Shown here piece after piece: positions 11,611 through 22,315 of a stretch of DNA of 64,000 nucleotides. The stretch is from assembly GCA_963921795.1 (NCBI GenBank), contig OY997652.1:54297979-54361978 (forward strand). Direction: 5' to 3'. The position numbers and the translations under genes are program-made. This DNA comes from Nannobrachium achirus (taxonomy: Eukaryota > Chordata > Actinopteri > Myctophiformes > Myctophidae). The number at the start of each line of letters is the position of its first letter. Position 1 is the first letter of the stretch. Under the pieces are notes generated by a model. The model ran no database searches. It was not told the DNA's origin and worked only from the letters and a program-made list of their open reading frames with translations.

Positions 11611-12094
11611 GTAACTACTGAATTACTATTAAATACTGCAGTGACTTTCAGGGGTTTTGGGGGTAAACAAGGAAGTGAGGCTGTGTGCTTGTTGTGTGTT
11701 GTGAGTATGATTGAAGCAATAAAGACATGTCATTGTGCACGTTAAATGAAAAATAGCAATTTGTCATTCTTTGCTTTGCTATTTCCTACAATACATTAAT
11801 TCTGGTTCGACATATGACAAACATGTAATCAGATTTGTGTTTAGATTTGTAAGCTTAAAAAAATATAATTTCTGTGATTAGTATAAGAATAATGTGTAAT
11901 GTATAACTTAAATGTGCCTGCAGTGCAATTCGATTTTGACCAATAAAATGTACAATCTTTGACTTGATTGAGCTACCTCTAAATATGCTTCAAATTCAAC
12001 CAAATTTTAACCAAAGCAGTTTTTTGTACATTGGAACATAATTGGGGGGTGAGACTCAAGAAAATCTAAAAAAGGTCATTTAAGATCCACCCTA

Positions 12095-12533
12095 GCACGC
12101 ACGCACGCACACTTTATTTTTTAATTAATTCATGAATACAGCCTGCGATATGCGTGAAATCTTGCAAGCACATTCCCACTAGGTCAAGGAACAGATGCCT
12201 CCCTTCTCACATTGGCCTGTTATAGCGCCACCAGCGGGTCAACTTTTGCATAACACATTTTTGGAACAAAATGCCTCAAATCATGCATGCAGCTAATTTC
12301 AGTAACGTCAAAGAGAGCACTGCCTGCGATCTTGACATTTTGTACTTTTATAGACATTGTTTTCTGGCTTGAAGCGAGCCCACAATTGTTTCGAAGGAAC
12401 AATATTTTCTAGTTTTAATTTTTTTATTGTTTTCTCTTTAAAAAATATGTAGTTTATAAAGTTTGGCGAGATAGGAAGTCATAAAAATGAGTTGTCAATG
12501 CCCCTGATGGATGAATTTGTTAATGCTCTATAC
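12095..12533. other. Unassigned repeat-like sequence (copy 1)
   Basis: Contains TATAGCGCCACCAGCGGGTC, which resembles a motif recurring at 13561-13590 (CTATTATAGGGCCATCAGGAGG). This suggests one old transposon flanking 12095-13600. No gene seen. Copies: about 32838-33246 and 52335-52754. Confidence 0.4.
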
Positions 12534-12735
12534 CAGGGGTTCTCAAACCTTTTTAGGCCGTGACCCCCAAAATAAACATATTTGAACAGGGGACCCCCAC
12601 GCTGACAAGCACTTGGAATTGTAGGTATTACATTTAATGTGACTCGGTTCCACAGATAAATATTGTGAAAATAGCTATTTTCACAATGTTCGCCTCTTGC
12701 TTACTTAATATTTGACAGTTTGGCCAGTCCTGTCG
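12534..12735. mobile_element. hAT left-end fragment with minimal palindrome (copy 1)
   Basis: Begins CAGGGGTTCTCAAACC and holds a 26-bp perfect palindrome at 12662-12687. The right end is missing; the sequence passes at about 12735 into another repeat rich in TTCGAAT. Copy 2 equivalent 33247-33448; copy 3 equivalent 52755-52956. Confidence 0.65.
12662..12687. repeat. 26-bp perfect palindrome inside a hAT fragment
   Basis: ATTGTGAAAATAG and its exact complement. It equals the outer arms of the longer hairpins with the centre missing. Also at 33375-33400 and 52883-52908. Confidence 0.92.
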
Positions 12736-13878
12736 AATATTCGAATACTTTGAGGTCGAATAATTCGAATACCAAAAATCACTATTCGTGAATGCCCTAA
12801 CTTGCCGATCTTCACTGTTGGTAGACGGTGAATTAGCCATGGCTGTTTGTTCAGTAATTAATAATCCTAAAAAGTAATCCTAAAAGTCTAATCATATAAA
12901 TGCTAACAACTTCAAATTGTCTTATACTATGTCTCTCTCTTACCCTGCAGTATCTTATATACTAGCTTACCTGACGTCTGGTCTGACGTCACACATTTAA
13001 CACTAATCTTTGCCTAACAACGCCCACGGAGGCTTGCCCTCCGTGGGCATATTCAGGACATGACTGGATGGCCAAAGACTGTTCACTCCTGTCCGTCTGT
13101 GTTAGTATTGATTTTGACAGCAAATTTCTATTTAGTTTTAGTCATAGTCCTTTGAATTAAACATCATTTAGTTAGTCATATTTTAGTCGAGGTTTAGTCG
13201 ACCATATATCATAAGATTTCAGTCGACTTTGTCGGGCCTTGATGCTGTCGTAAACGGTAGTTGGTAAATGGTGCATTTATATAGCACCTTTATCCAAGTT
13301 GTCATCAGTGAAAAAAGGTAGTCAGTCAACGCATTTCTCGTCATAGTTTTAGTCAACAAAATCAGCCATGTGCCCGTTCATTTGTGAACATCTTATCTCC
13401 AGCACCGCTGGACTGATCTGGACCGATTTGCATGAGTTTTGGATGAAATCGTTAGTAGTGTAGCACAAATGGGCTATATGGGGAGTTGCATCATGGTCCA
13501 ATTAATGAATTTATTGTACAACCTACGGTTCAAGAGCTATAGGCCTCTAAATGTGAAGCGGCCTATTATAGGGCCATCAGGAGGCAGATTTGAGAAATAG
13601 GGGGGTGGAGGTTCTTCCTTGGCCCACTGCGCCAGTGTAAAGTGTCACGCCGTTCGGCTCAGCTGTTCCCAATATAGTAGAGATAGCCAGTTTGCTTCTC
13701 GTAGTTTTGCTGTGCACTACTATTCTTTTTGGATTATTACTGACTCTGCCTTCTCCTCTCCTCCCCAGTTTTCCGGGTCCCGTGCTGGGTTGGAGCAGTG
13801 GCGGAGTCAATTACCTTCTTGCCCCCCTCGTGCTTTTTACACTGTGTTCCAGTGTAAATAAACGTGCCCGGGTGGGCT
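12736..13878. other. Unassigned intergenic sequence with inverted-repeat remnants (copy 1)
   Basis: Holds TTCGAAT-rich sequence (12735-12800), a palindrome GCCCACGGAGG / CCTCCGTGGGC at 13023-13048, TTTAGTCGAC-type repeats (13130-13350), and a stretch ending near 13860. No supported gene. Copies: 33449-34591 and 52957-54099. Confidence 0.45.
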
Positions 13879-13882
13879 TTAA

Positions 13883-14402
13883 CCCTCTAAGGCCCGCATT
13901 AAGAAATACTTGAAATAAAAAATTGAAAAAAATCAGATGGTGTTGTAGGAGTCCTATTAAGAGGAAAATGTAATGTTTTTTTCAAAAAAATGTTTTTGTA
14001 AGATTTTATAGCCATAAATCAAAAATCATAAATCATGCTCTAATTTACATATGGGGGATATTTTTCACAATAATAACATATGTACATGTTCTAGACATTC
14101 TAATGATCACCAAAAAAAATAGTACAGGCATTTTACTTATGTTTTTGTGAGGTATAGCTTCCATGAAAAAGTGAGATGTTGTTCGTCAAAACTCTGGAAT
14201 TTCAGCGGGTGTGGCGGGTGTGAATGTCAGCCCCTGTGGGGGGTATTTATATGCAAATATTGTGGCCAATGGCATTGTAATACTAAACAATAGAATCCAA
14301 TGGTGGTGTTTAGGTGGTAGGGGGAGCTAAAATAAAATGATTTAAACCTTTTTTTGGATAAAATACAAACGTTGTAATATTACAACCGTGGGCCTTAGAG
14401 GG
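13883..14402. mobile_element. 520-bp piggyBac-type MITE (copy 1)
   Basis: Perfect 13-bp inverted termini CCCTCTAAGGCCC / GGGCCTTAGAGGG sit between TTAA duplications (13879-13882, 14403-14406). TTAA duplication with a CCC start is the piggyBac signature. No transposase is present. Copy 3 has a clean single TTAA at 54100-54103. Confidence 0.9.
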
Positions 14403-14517
14403 TTAACCGTCTACTGCCTCCTCCTTGATGTGCGTTTGGGTCAACTCACATCAGTCGGATGTAATAACAGATTAGCCGTCACATACAGAAGGACTGTGAG
14501 TTCGTCAGGATTCACAT

Positions 14518-15336
14518 TAGGGCTGGGCATTATCATCCTAGCCGACTGTTATTCAACATCAATATTTGATGAAAATTGCAGGCTGTGACATCAATTTCCT
14601 TTGTAAATGTTTCAAAATCCTTTCAAAAATAGAGAAAATAGATGATCTTGAGGGCTCACAACGCATCACACTACAACACGTTTTGATAACATTTCACACT
14701 GTTTTAGGGGTGTATTATTCAGTGATAATGAAAGTGGCCGGGGGCCATCTTGTCCCTACTGGCCTTACAGCGTGGAAATGTTAAGTTTTTTATAGATTTT
14801 TTACACCATTATAATGTTCTCGTTTTGATCATTAGACCCAATCACTTTATATCGGTAGGCCTACGTCTCCAGCTTCAGGATATGTATGATACTGATTTAC
14901 TACGAGACTGTGGCATTATGAGTTCAGTAGTTTACAATCTAGGCATTTAGCAGACGTTCTTAATTCAGAGCGACAGTGGTTCTCAAAACTTTTATTTTTT
15001 CCGTCATAACTAAACATCCTAACATAACTACGGCCGTACGCTACCCTGATTGGTCGAGGACTGGCTGGCCACCTCTGAAAACCGAATCTAGCAATGCTCG
15101 TAACACGGGCCATGGTGGAAGTCCTTATAAGGTCAGCACACATTCTAGTGAGGAGAATGAATGGAAAATGTACCAATTATATTTTTATTAGAATGAAATA
15201 CAATCACTGAATATACCTTTAAGTAGAACTACAAAATAAGGCTCAAGTGATTAAAACCAGAAAAAGACTTGACTATGCAAGATGATATCGAGTCTCATAT
15301 CACAATATTGATATATCGATATATTGCCCAGCCCTA
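14518..15336. mobile_element. MITE with TAGGGCTGGGC termini (copy 1)
   Basis: Inverted ends TAGGGCTGGGCA and TTGCCCAGCCCTA, with TATATCGATATAT subterminal sequence at the right. An 8-bp duplication is not clear; TA or TTA is possible. A CAGTGGTTCTCAAAAC motif at 14982 suggests a nested hAT remnant. Superfamily not assigned. Copy 2 equivalent 35231-36049; copy 3 equivalent 54215-55033. Confidence 0.65.
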
Positions 15337-15355
15337 ATAATAATGGACTCTACAC

Positions 15356-15800
15356 CAGTGGTTCTCAAAGTGGATTTCAGGGACTGTCTATTGGTTCCTT
15401 TATGGGGGCTGTATTTTGATTGTCTTAAGTACCAGCTCTTATGCCTTAACTTAAAGGCCTGTCCATACTGTCTGCGACCACCAAACTTTTCATCAGAGAG
15501 TTCTTACTTTCCGACGAGCAGCTTTCCGAACTCTAATTCGGGGTAATGCTTTCCAGAAGATTGACGAAGAGTGACGTCATGTTGGAGTTGAACCAGACGG
15601 AAGGTTTGGTGGTAGGAGACAGTGTGGACAGGCCTTGAAGTTAAGGCATTAGAGCTGGTACTCAAGACAATCAAAATAGAGCCCTCAGGGTCTAAATTGA
15701 CCCATACAAGTATGTGACTCTGACAAATGGAACCAAATTGGTTCCATTTACTGTCAGGGTAAAGAGGAGAGCTTGAAATGTAAATGTTTGAGAACCACTG
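15356..15800. mobile_element. 445-bp foldback hAT MITE (copy 1)
   Basis: Termini CAGTGGTTCTCAAAGTG and GTTTGAGAACCACTG, with 8-bp duplication CTCTACAC (15348-15355, 15801-15808). A long imperfect inverted repeat inside (about 15415-15490 against 15597-15675) makes it a foldback. Confidence 0.87.
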
Positions 15801-15808
15801 CTCTACAC

Positions 15809-16155
15809 CAGGGGTCGGCAACCTTTTTGGCAAGTGCCATGTTTTTTTTTTATATTCTTCTGTGTCTGTGTGCCATACCAACATTACATTTAATTATCAA
15901 CCTCATCAAAATTAAAATTGAATACAGATTTTGGTTTTCCTAACCTTCTTGTTTTTAAATATATTTGGAGCGGTGCAAACCGCTTCCCACATTTGACTTA
16001 GTGTGTAGTCATTTCCCCATGTCTCTATGTGTGTGTATGTATGTATGCAGTACCAACAGCTGAAATACTGGCATCCCCATCTAGTGGCCCAGGTCTTTTG
16101 GTAAATGGAATGAATACATACATTTATACATATTTATTTTGTTTTATTTATTAAC

Positions 16156-16214
<59 letters not shown>

Positions 16215-16598
16215 GCTATAGATTGAATTGCTGTTCCAAGCAACATTGTAATAACATAATATGATATGATTGCGACCGTCAGGTCGCATGTTACTACCAA
16301 AACCTCCACCGGCTGTCTGTCAGTCGGTCGGTCACGTCACACACGCGTGTGTGTGCGCACATGCCTTATGTTTTATTGTCTCCCTAATTTATATTATCTG
16401 ATACTTCCTTTGTATATTTTGAAACGCATAGCATCATTCAGCGTCCTCTTCACGTTGGTTGCAACGGCCTTCCTTTTTTCCCCCTTCTTTTACCGTTTCT
16501 TGATGAAAAAAAAAATATTTCTTCTCTTCTGGTTGCCAATTCGCAGCACCTTCCCGCGACCCCACTTTGGGTCGCGACCCATACTTTGAGAACCGCTG
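15809..16598. mobile_element. hAT-like element abutting the foldback MITE (copy 1)
   Basis: Starts CAGGGGTCGGCAACC directly after CTCTACAC and ends TTTGAGAACCGCTG before ATCTACAC (7 of 8 matches). The two ends differ, so it may be two half-elements. It contains a (GT)n tract at 16161-16212 and GGTCGCGACC near the right end. Confidence 0.6.
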
Positions 16599-16681
16599 AT
16601 CTACACCATATCTCTTCGACACAAATAGCAGATCTATAATCTCACGTGGCAGCCTGACATAGGCCTACTGTGAGCTAGTCG

Positions 16682-17211
16682 CAGTGTTTCTCAAATGGGG
16701 GTACGTGTACCCCTAGGGGTACGTGGAGGTACTGCAGGGGGTACTCAGAAAATGCCCCCAAAAAAAGATAAATAGAAGTATAAATCACGATAATATTTTA
16801 CATAGTTAAGTAACTAAGAACAATTGAATTAGAAGGAGAAAAAAACATGTACGACCCTTGGAGAAACTTATTGTGAGCCTGACAGTTATTAACCCCAAAT
16901 ACATGGTATCAGGCAACTGGGATGTGTTTGAATGTTGTTTGAATGTAAGTTATTGACATAAAAGCTGGACTGAAATGTCATGGCCACAGTGTTGAAAATA
17001 TGTCTCTTCAGGAGGCACTGTTTGAAACTCTCACTCCCCATTTTTTGGGATGTTATACTCTTGAAATGGGGGGGTTATCATAGCATCATATACCACTAGT
17101 TATGGTTTTAATTGCAGTTTTGTATGGAAAATGTTGTTGGGTAAAGGGGGTACTTGGATTCAAAAATCAGGGAAAGGGGGTACTCAAGCTAAAAAAGATT
17201 GAGAAACACTG
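16682..17211. mobile_element. 530-bp hAT MITE (copy 1; absent in copy 3)
   Basis: Termini CAGTGTTTCTCAAATGG and GATTGAGAAACACTG. An imperfect flanking repeat AGCTAGTCG / AGCTAGTGG fits a hAT duplication. The copy 3 empty site reads GAGCTGGTGG near 56383. Confidence 0.85.
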
Positions 17212-17629
17212 AGCTAGTGGATCACATCCACTTACGCTGAATGTTGGACTATTAGACAGGCCCAGCAAAGCCGGATGCTGGTTCATGAGGTTAACTATAC
17301 GGAAGACCTGGGATTATTTGATACTTTAGCTATTGAAAAATAGCAGATATACAAGCTCACAGGAGGGGTCCCTGGAACAACATATTTTGAGATGGGGGTC
17401 CCCGGCCAAATGCATGTAATTTTGAGGGACCATTGACATGAACAAGTTTGAGAACCACTGATTTAGAAGGATTTAGAAGACATTTATAGAATCAGGGCAA
17501 AATAGACAAAAAAGACTTGCGCAAATTTAAAGTGGTTAAAGTCTAGAGGGACGAAGACGCGTTCCCGGCCTTTAATGGCTTAACACCAACAGTGTCAAAC
17601 AGTTTGTCCTCACCAGACTTGGTGGGCAT

Positions 17630-17631
17630 GC

Positions 17632-17699
<68 letters not shown>

Positions 17700-17710
17700 G
17701 CGTGCGTGCG
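17630..17710. repeat. (TG)n/(CGTG)n microsatellite (copy 1)
   Basis: Copy 2 equivalent about 38338-38391; copy 3 about 56801-56874. The copy 1 tract is mostly TGCG, while copies 2 and 3 are mostly TG. Confidence 0.93.
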
Positions 17711-17859
17711 GTTTAATTTATACTTTTGCTTGCCGAAAATAAACGATTTTCAAGCTTCCGTTTTTGTTTCCGATGTGAAAATCTATAATTTTCAACAAGC
17801 GACACACATCTAGCCTTCATGTAGAGGGGCTGATTGCAGTATTATTTATTCACCGTTAA

Positions 17860-18140
17860 GTTTCTTTAAGTCTGCAGTTTTGACAATACAGTCTTATACA
17901 GTTGTTTACCGATGTTTCTGGTTGACATTGGCACATTTCACTCAGGTTTTTTCATGTCACTCATGTCACTTTGTCTGCTGACATCACTCAGCAACGAAAT
18001 AAAAATAAAATAAACAAAAATAAAAATAAAACAATTCACAGGATCACCCATGATGTGCACTGCATTGTAGTTTCAAATGCACTACATTGCAGGCATTTTT
18101 AAGTAAAAAACTAAAAAAGAAGAAGACACGTGTGACATGC
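17860..18140. other. AT-rich segment with no recognised feature
   Basis: Has an A-rich AAAATAAA-repeated run at about 17998-18030 and a short repeat of CATTGTAGTTTCAAATGCA / CTACATTGCAGGCATTTTT. Nothing further is supported. Confidence 0.4.
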
Positions 18141-19329
18141 ATGATCTGGGCACATTGCCCCAGGAAATGTGCCAATCTCAACCCAAAACAACGATATGAC
18201 TTTTACTCTTGATTTCATTGAGGAGCTTGAAAGGTTTCCATTTTTTACTAGCAAAAACGTACTGTTTTATAGTTTCATAAAGCATTTCTCAGTGATACTG
18301 TGCTCTTGGTCCCATAGCATGTCATTATTATTACATTTCTTTTAATATATATTTTTTATTTTAGAGAGAAATTACAGAAGTTCACATTGAACTTTTGAAA
18401 CCCCTCAGTTGCTTTGGTCCTGTGTGGATAAAGCATAAAACTGTAATCTGACTTTGACAATGGAATAGAAGTGGAATCAATGGAATAAAACAGGAACTGA
18501 AAGAACATAACTGCATTCAGTAGAAAACAATTGGAATCGATCATCATATTGGAACTGGCATTCATTTGTTTCTTATGATGTCTGCTTCGTCTTTATGATC
18601 GTCTAGTAACCAATCATCTAAGGTAATCTCAAAAAAGCTAAAAGAATTAGCTTAAAGGGGAACTTCCCTTTATAACTTTTCTGGGGTGATTTTCACATCT
18701 ACTTAAGCGTTAGTATGCACCCCAGACAGTCAGAAGTGTCTTGATTCAATATTTACATCTTTGATATTTATTTGATCAAACATGCATTCCTGCTAAATGG
18801 AAAGACTTATTGTTATTGATGAGCTATTTCATTATGTTGATATTGTTAAGACATCTTGCGTGAAATAACTGAAAAAGCCAAGGTCTCCCCCTTGATTCAA
18901 AGGGCAATATCAGTCACAAGCAGGGATGTGTGGTTGAATGAGTTTAAAGGAACTATAGTCAACTTTTTCTTGAAAAACAGATGCTAAAATAAAAATAATG
19001 TTTCGAAAATATTTTATAAAAAAGATTAAGCTTCATTATGTGTTTCTATTCTACTTTGTTTACATCCCTTATCAATCCATATAAAAGAATGGAAGAGGGA
19101 AAGTCAGCCTGACAATGGCCAAAATGTATGGGGGTTAGTGTGGAATGCATGTCTGATCAAAGGAACATAAAGTATCTACATACTGAATCAAGGAGTAGGA
19201 GTAGACGTGAAAGTGACCCAAGAGCAATCACATTTTGGTTTTCCACATTCCTTAAGCCACGTGACAAGTACAGTATTCTTTATAACATTGTCCTTAACAG
19301 ACAGAACTTTAAGGAATGCAGATTGCAGT

Positions 19330-19550
19330 CAAACACTATACACACAATGTCTTATATAAATACCATAGTCCCCATAATGACTATATATTTACAGTCAAAA
19401 TACCATCGTCCCGTAATGACTTCATATTTACAGGCAGTCCCCATAACACTTAACATATTTATACAGTCTAATACCACATTTCCCATTACGTCTTCATAAT
19501 TACACTCATGATATTCCACAGTCCACATAATAGCTGCATTTTTACAGTCA
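19330..19550. repeat. Degenerate roughly 42-bp minisatellite, shortened (copy 1)
   Basis: The first part of the array; it is cut off at the 2.25-kb deletion junction. Confidence 0.78.
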
Positions 19551-19912
19551 CCCCACCCCACCCTACCAGGCACTTGGAATTGTAGGAGTTGGCATTACAT
19601 TTAGTTTGACAATCTATTCCATTGTGAAAATAGCAGATTTTACATGCTCTCAACGCCTCGCAACGCTATTTTCACATGTTCTCTCTCCAATATTTGAAAT
19701 TTGGCCAATGTTTAACCAGAGATACTTAAAAAAAAGAAAAAAAGTCTTAAAAGTCCTTAAATTGTCACTTAAAAGTGTGCTGATACCCTGTATACACTTA
19801 CACTGTATGTTGTTCTGTTTACCGATGAGTGAGAAGCCAATCATCTGGGGACCCCCAAAAAATCATTTGGGGACCACTCTGGGGGTCCCGGCCCACAGGT
19901 TGAGAATCACAG
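19549..19912. mobile_element. hAT MITE truncated at its left end (copy 1)
   Basis: Right end GGTTGAGAATCACAG followed by CGCTATAG. The left terminus is lost at a deletion junction in the CCCCACCCC tract at about 19551, which fuses it to the 42-bp minisatellite. Confidence 0.82.
19621..19677. repeat. Truncated hairpin in a hAT MITE
   Basis: ATTGTGAAAATAGCAGA on the left, CAACGCCTCGCAACG in the centre and CTATTTTCACAT on the right; the right inner arm is shortened. Also at 42549-42605 and 61012-61068. Confidence 0.8.
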
Positions 19913-20293
19913 CGCTATAGGGTTGAAACTTTGTGCCTGAGCTCCCAGTAGAGTGGATTGAAGTTGACAGTGTGCAGACCTCCCTTCCTCTTCTCAGTAA
20001 CATAAATTACACCTCACAAAAAAAAATAGAGGCAAATCTTTGCTGTATACAAAGGAACTCAACCACTCCGGTGGAAACAAAATCCTTGTAAAACAGAAAA
20101 AAGAAAAGAAAAAAGCCTTTAAGCTTCTTCAAAGTCAAATTTGAGGGATACAAAAATATATATATATAACAAAGTAAAATATATTGTTTAACACAATAAC
20201 AAGACATGACCCCCAAACATGTCATAAGGTGCAACTGGGTCGTTGCTTTAAGGCCAAGAGCACTTTGGTAGAGGTTTGAGTTGTGTAGTTAAC

Positions 20294-20733
20294 CAGGGGC
20301 GTCAATTGGGTATGGCAGGGGTATGCAGCTGCCATACCCTGGGTCCAGGGGGGGAAAATAAAAGTTACTTTTAAATATAAATCCATGAACGTCTCCTTGT
20401 CTATCTGTGCTGGTTATTATGTTGTTAAATTACAGTAAAATAACTACAAATGCAACATTTTACAAAATGGTCACTTTAACAAGGTATTATAATTATATTC
20501 TCCACACTTGTATTCTCCCCACCTTGACAAAATGGTATATTCCCAGGTTCCGCAGGTCAGCTGCCATATCAAGAAACCATAGAAACGGGGGGACAAAAAA
20601 TAAAATGTACTTCTTAAAATAAATGTATCGTGCCTGTTGCTAAGGTATGGCAACATGACTTGTGTCTTGCACGCGCTTGCCAAGACACCAGTCATGTTGC
20701 CATACCTCACCTTTTGCTGAACTGACACCACTG
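20294..20733. mobile_element. Related hAT-like element downstream of msrb1 (copy 1)
   Basis: Left end CAGGGGCGTCAATTGGG and right end complement CAGTGGTGTCAGTTCAGC match the termini of the intron-2 MITE. Both ends carry GTATGGCA-type subterminal motifs. The right half contains a long hairpin (about 20644-20707). No clear target duplication was found, so it may be a composite or have a rearranged flank. Copy 2 equivalent 43222-43661; copy 3 equivalent 61685-62124. Confidence 0.6.
20644..20707. repeat. Hairpin of about 64 bp downstream of msrb1
   Basis: GGTATGGCAACATGACT pairs with AGTCATGTTGCCATACC, and inside it TGTCTTG pairs with CAAGACA around a GC-rich loop. It lies within the hAT-like element 20294-20733. 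Copies: 43572-43635 and 62035-62098. Confidence 0.88.
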
Positions 20734-20925
20734 TCCATACACACCATTTGGCTGACCATTTGCTAACCCCAATTACATTACGTTCAATCTCACCAAACAC
20801 TCTTTTCCTTCAACATTTATACAAGATGTATATGCTGTGGCTCAACCTAAGTAGCGCAAGGGATAGTTACAGTACACCACATTAACATATTACTATGGTC
20901 ATTCTGAATGGTAGATACATTAGGT

Positions 20926-21337
20926 CAGTGTTTCTCAACCACTGTGCCTGGGGACCTTTGGTGTGCCCCTGAGAAGGGTCAAGTGTGCCCCTTGAAACTG
21001 CTTGAAAGCCAGTATTGTATTTATTGTTTTAAAAATGATTTAAACTAGTGAAAACAGCCGATCTACAAGCACACAACCCGATCTACAAGCACACAACGCC
21101 TCGCACCGCGAGGCGTTGTGTGCTTCTAGATCTGCTGTTTTCACTACTGTTGTGCGACAGCCTTGTATGATGAAGAAGGGCTTTACTTTGCGAAGAAACA
21201 TACAAATTTGAAACTTGGAGATACAAGGTTTCTTCCCGACTGTGACGATATTTACACCCCCGTATTATGTTGGTGTGCCCATGGATTCTTGGGACATGAA
21301 AAGTGTGCCCATGCAGAAAAAAGGTTGAGAAACACTG
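20926..21337. mobile_element. hAT MITE inserted at the 3' end of msrb1 (copy 1)
   Basis: Ends are CAGTGTTTCTCAACC and GGTTGAGAAACACTG, with 8-bp target duplication CATTAGGT at 20918-20925 and 21338-21345. It encloses a hairpin at 21047-21145. Read on the minus strand it is open in the msrb1 frame for about 80 codons. Present in all three copies, so it predates the duplication. Confidence 0.88.
21047..21145. repeat. 99-bp hairpin in the hAT MITE at the msrb1 3' end
   Basis: Outer arms AGTGAAAACAGC / GCTGTTTTCACT and centre ACGCCTCGC-ACC-GCGAGGCGT. An inner segment CCGATCTACAAGCACACAA is duplicated on the left arm. Copy 2 lacks 15 bases of the centre; copy 3 has them (62438-62536). Confidence 0.9.
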
Positions 21338-21776
21338 CATTAGGTTACCTTTATTAGGGACAAACTTAAGCGAGTGGCTGAATATTCAGAACCGCGAGAG
21401 GCCATCCTCTGGGCCATCAGCTAGAAACTGATGACCAAGCCCGTTGCCACACTTGCCGCACAGCACCTGATGATATAAAACATGATCATACATTCAATTA
21501 ACAACATCATGTATCCCAACAAAGGCACACATCCCAACAGAGGAGGTTCCTCCCACAGCTGAAGAATTTAGGGCTGTCACCATGATGACATCTCACATGA
21601 CGATTAATTGTCACTCAAATAATTGCGATTAACGATTTAGTTGTGTTTTTGTCGCTGACAATTACATTCCTGTTTGGCTTGTAGGCTTTGAAGTTGCACA
21701 TGGCAGACATGACACATAACCTAAATATACAAAGAAATGACAGACATATTTGACAACTTTATACTCCAAAAAGAAC

Positions 21777-21853
21777 ATAGTGGAAATAGCCGATCTACGA
21801 GCTCACAACGCATGCAACGCGTTGTGAGCTTGTAGATCTGCCATTTCCACTAT
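21777..21853. repeat. 77-bp hairpin in msrb1 intron 2
   Basis: ATAGTGGAAATAGCCGATCT pairs with its near-complement on the right, with centre ACAACGCATGCAACGCGTTGT. Also at 44690-44766 and 63168-63244. Confidence 0.9.
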
Positions 21854-22315
21854 TTTTGAAACCTTTTGAAATAATCAGTACTAATGGATAGTGATTTACA
21901 TGTACACTGTTAACTGTGTGAGTCGTGACAGACGTCCCATCACATGTGTTAAGTGCAATGAGCAATGTATTATGATAATTACTGTACCTTGTAAGTTCAA
22001 TTATTCAAGTATATGCACTGGCCATTGCCATATGCCTCTAATGTTGTATTTAGTTTGCTGTTGTTTTCTTTCATTTGTAAATAGGCCTATGTGTCAGTAG
22101 TTTTAATTTATGAACGAAATAGCTTTTTTTTTTTTTGAATATTTTTTGAAATTATAATTAAAAAACTAAATGTAGGAAACAAATGACCCATAAAAATGTG
22201 TGTGCGACCCAAAAATCGGTCCCGGCCAATGTTTTGGGAAACAGTGAGGTATATGACACTAGAAGATACTTAGGCCTACCTAGTGTCATCTTTTCAGAAG
22301 TGTCCATGAGCAAGG

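Larger units (their letters stand above)
8049..12094. mobile_element. 4046-bp foldback DNA transposon with roughly 1-kb arms (copy 1 only)
   Basis: Bounded by TAGGGTGGATCTTAAATGAC and its perfect complement, and inserted in a (GCAC)n microsatellite. The flanks GCACGCAC fit an 8-bp duplication, but the site is itself repetitive. The left arm (8049 to about 9053) is inverted against the right arm (about 9325-9740 plus 11611-12094). The right arm is split by a nested hAT element. Both arms encode the same C-terminal protein fragment, running outward, and both have AATAAA signals (8420-8425 minus, 11718-11723 plus). It therefore looks like one transposon end duplicated tail to tail. Absent from copies 2 and 3. 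Confidence 0.9.
17212..19329. other. Unassigned intergenic sequence (copy 1)
   Basis: Includes a hAT right-end remnant (AGTTTGAGAACCACTG at about 17446-17461, with a partial hairpin arm at 17337), the (TG)n tract and AT-rich sequence without recognisable ORFs or termini. Copies: 37921-40010 and about 56390-58477. A 22-bp loss distinguishes copy 3 near 57320. Confidence 0.4.

Noticed and set aside
13577-13913. Overlapping 70-80 residue ORFs on both strands
   Set aside because: No start context, splice sites or recognisable domain. The pattern is consistent with chance in moderate-GC sequence.
19960-20010. Minus-strand open segment near GGTGTAATTTATGTTACTG as an exon
   Set aside because: No convincing donor, an inverted similar sequence lies at 42350-42390 (GAAGAGGAGGAAGGGGACTC), and no homology is recognised. 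More likely old repeat sequence.
20184-20230. ATGAC-containing stem (ATGACATG...GTCAT) as a SECIS
   Set aside because: Short palindrome without the quartet geometry or apical AA at the right distance.
20644-20707. SECIS element for msrb1
   Set aside because: The hairpin is perfectly paired through the ATGA position and lacks the GA partner and the AA apical loop. It lies in a transposon.
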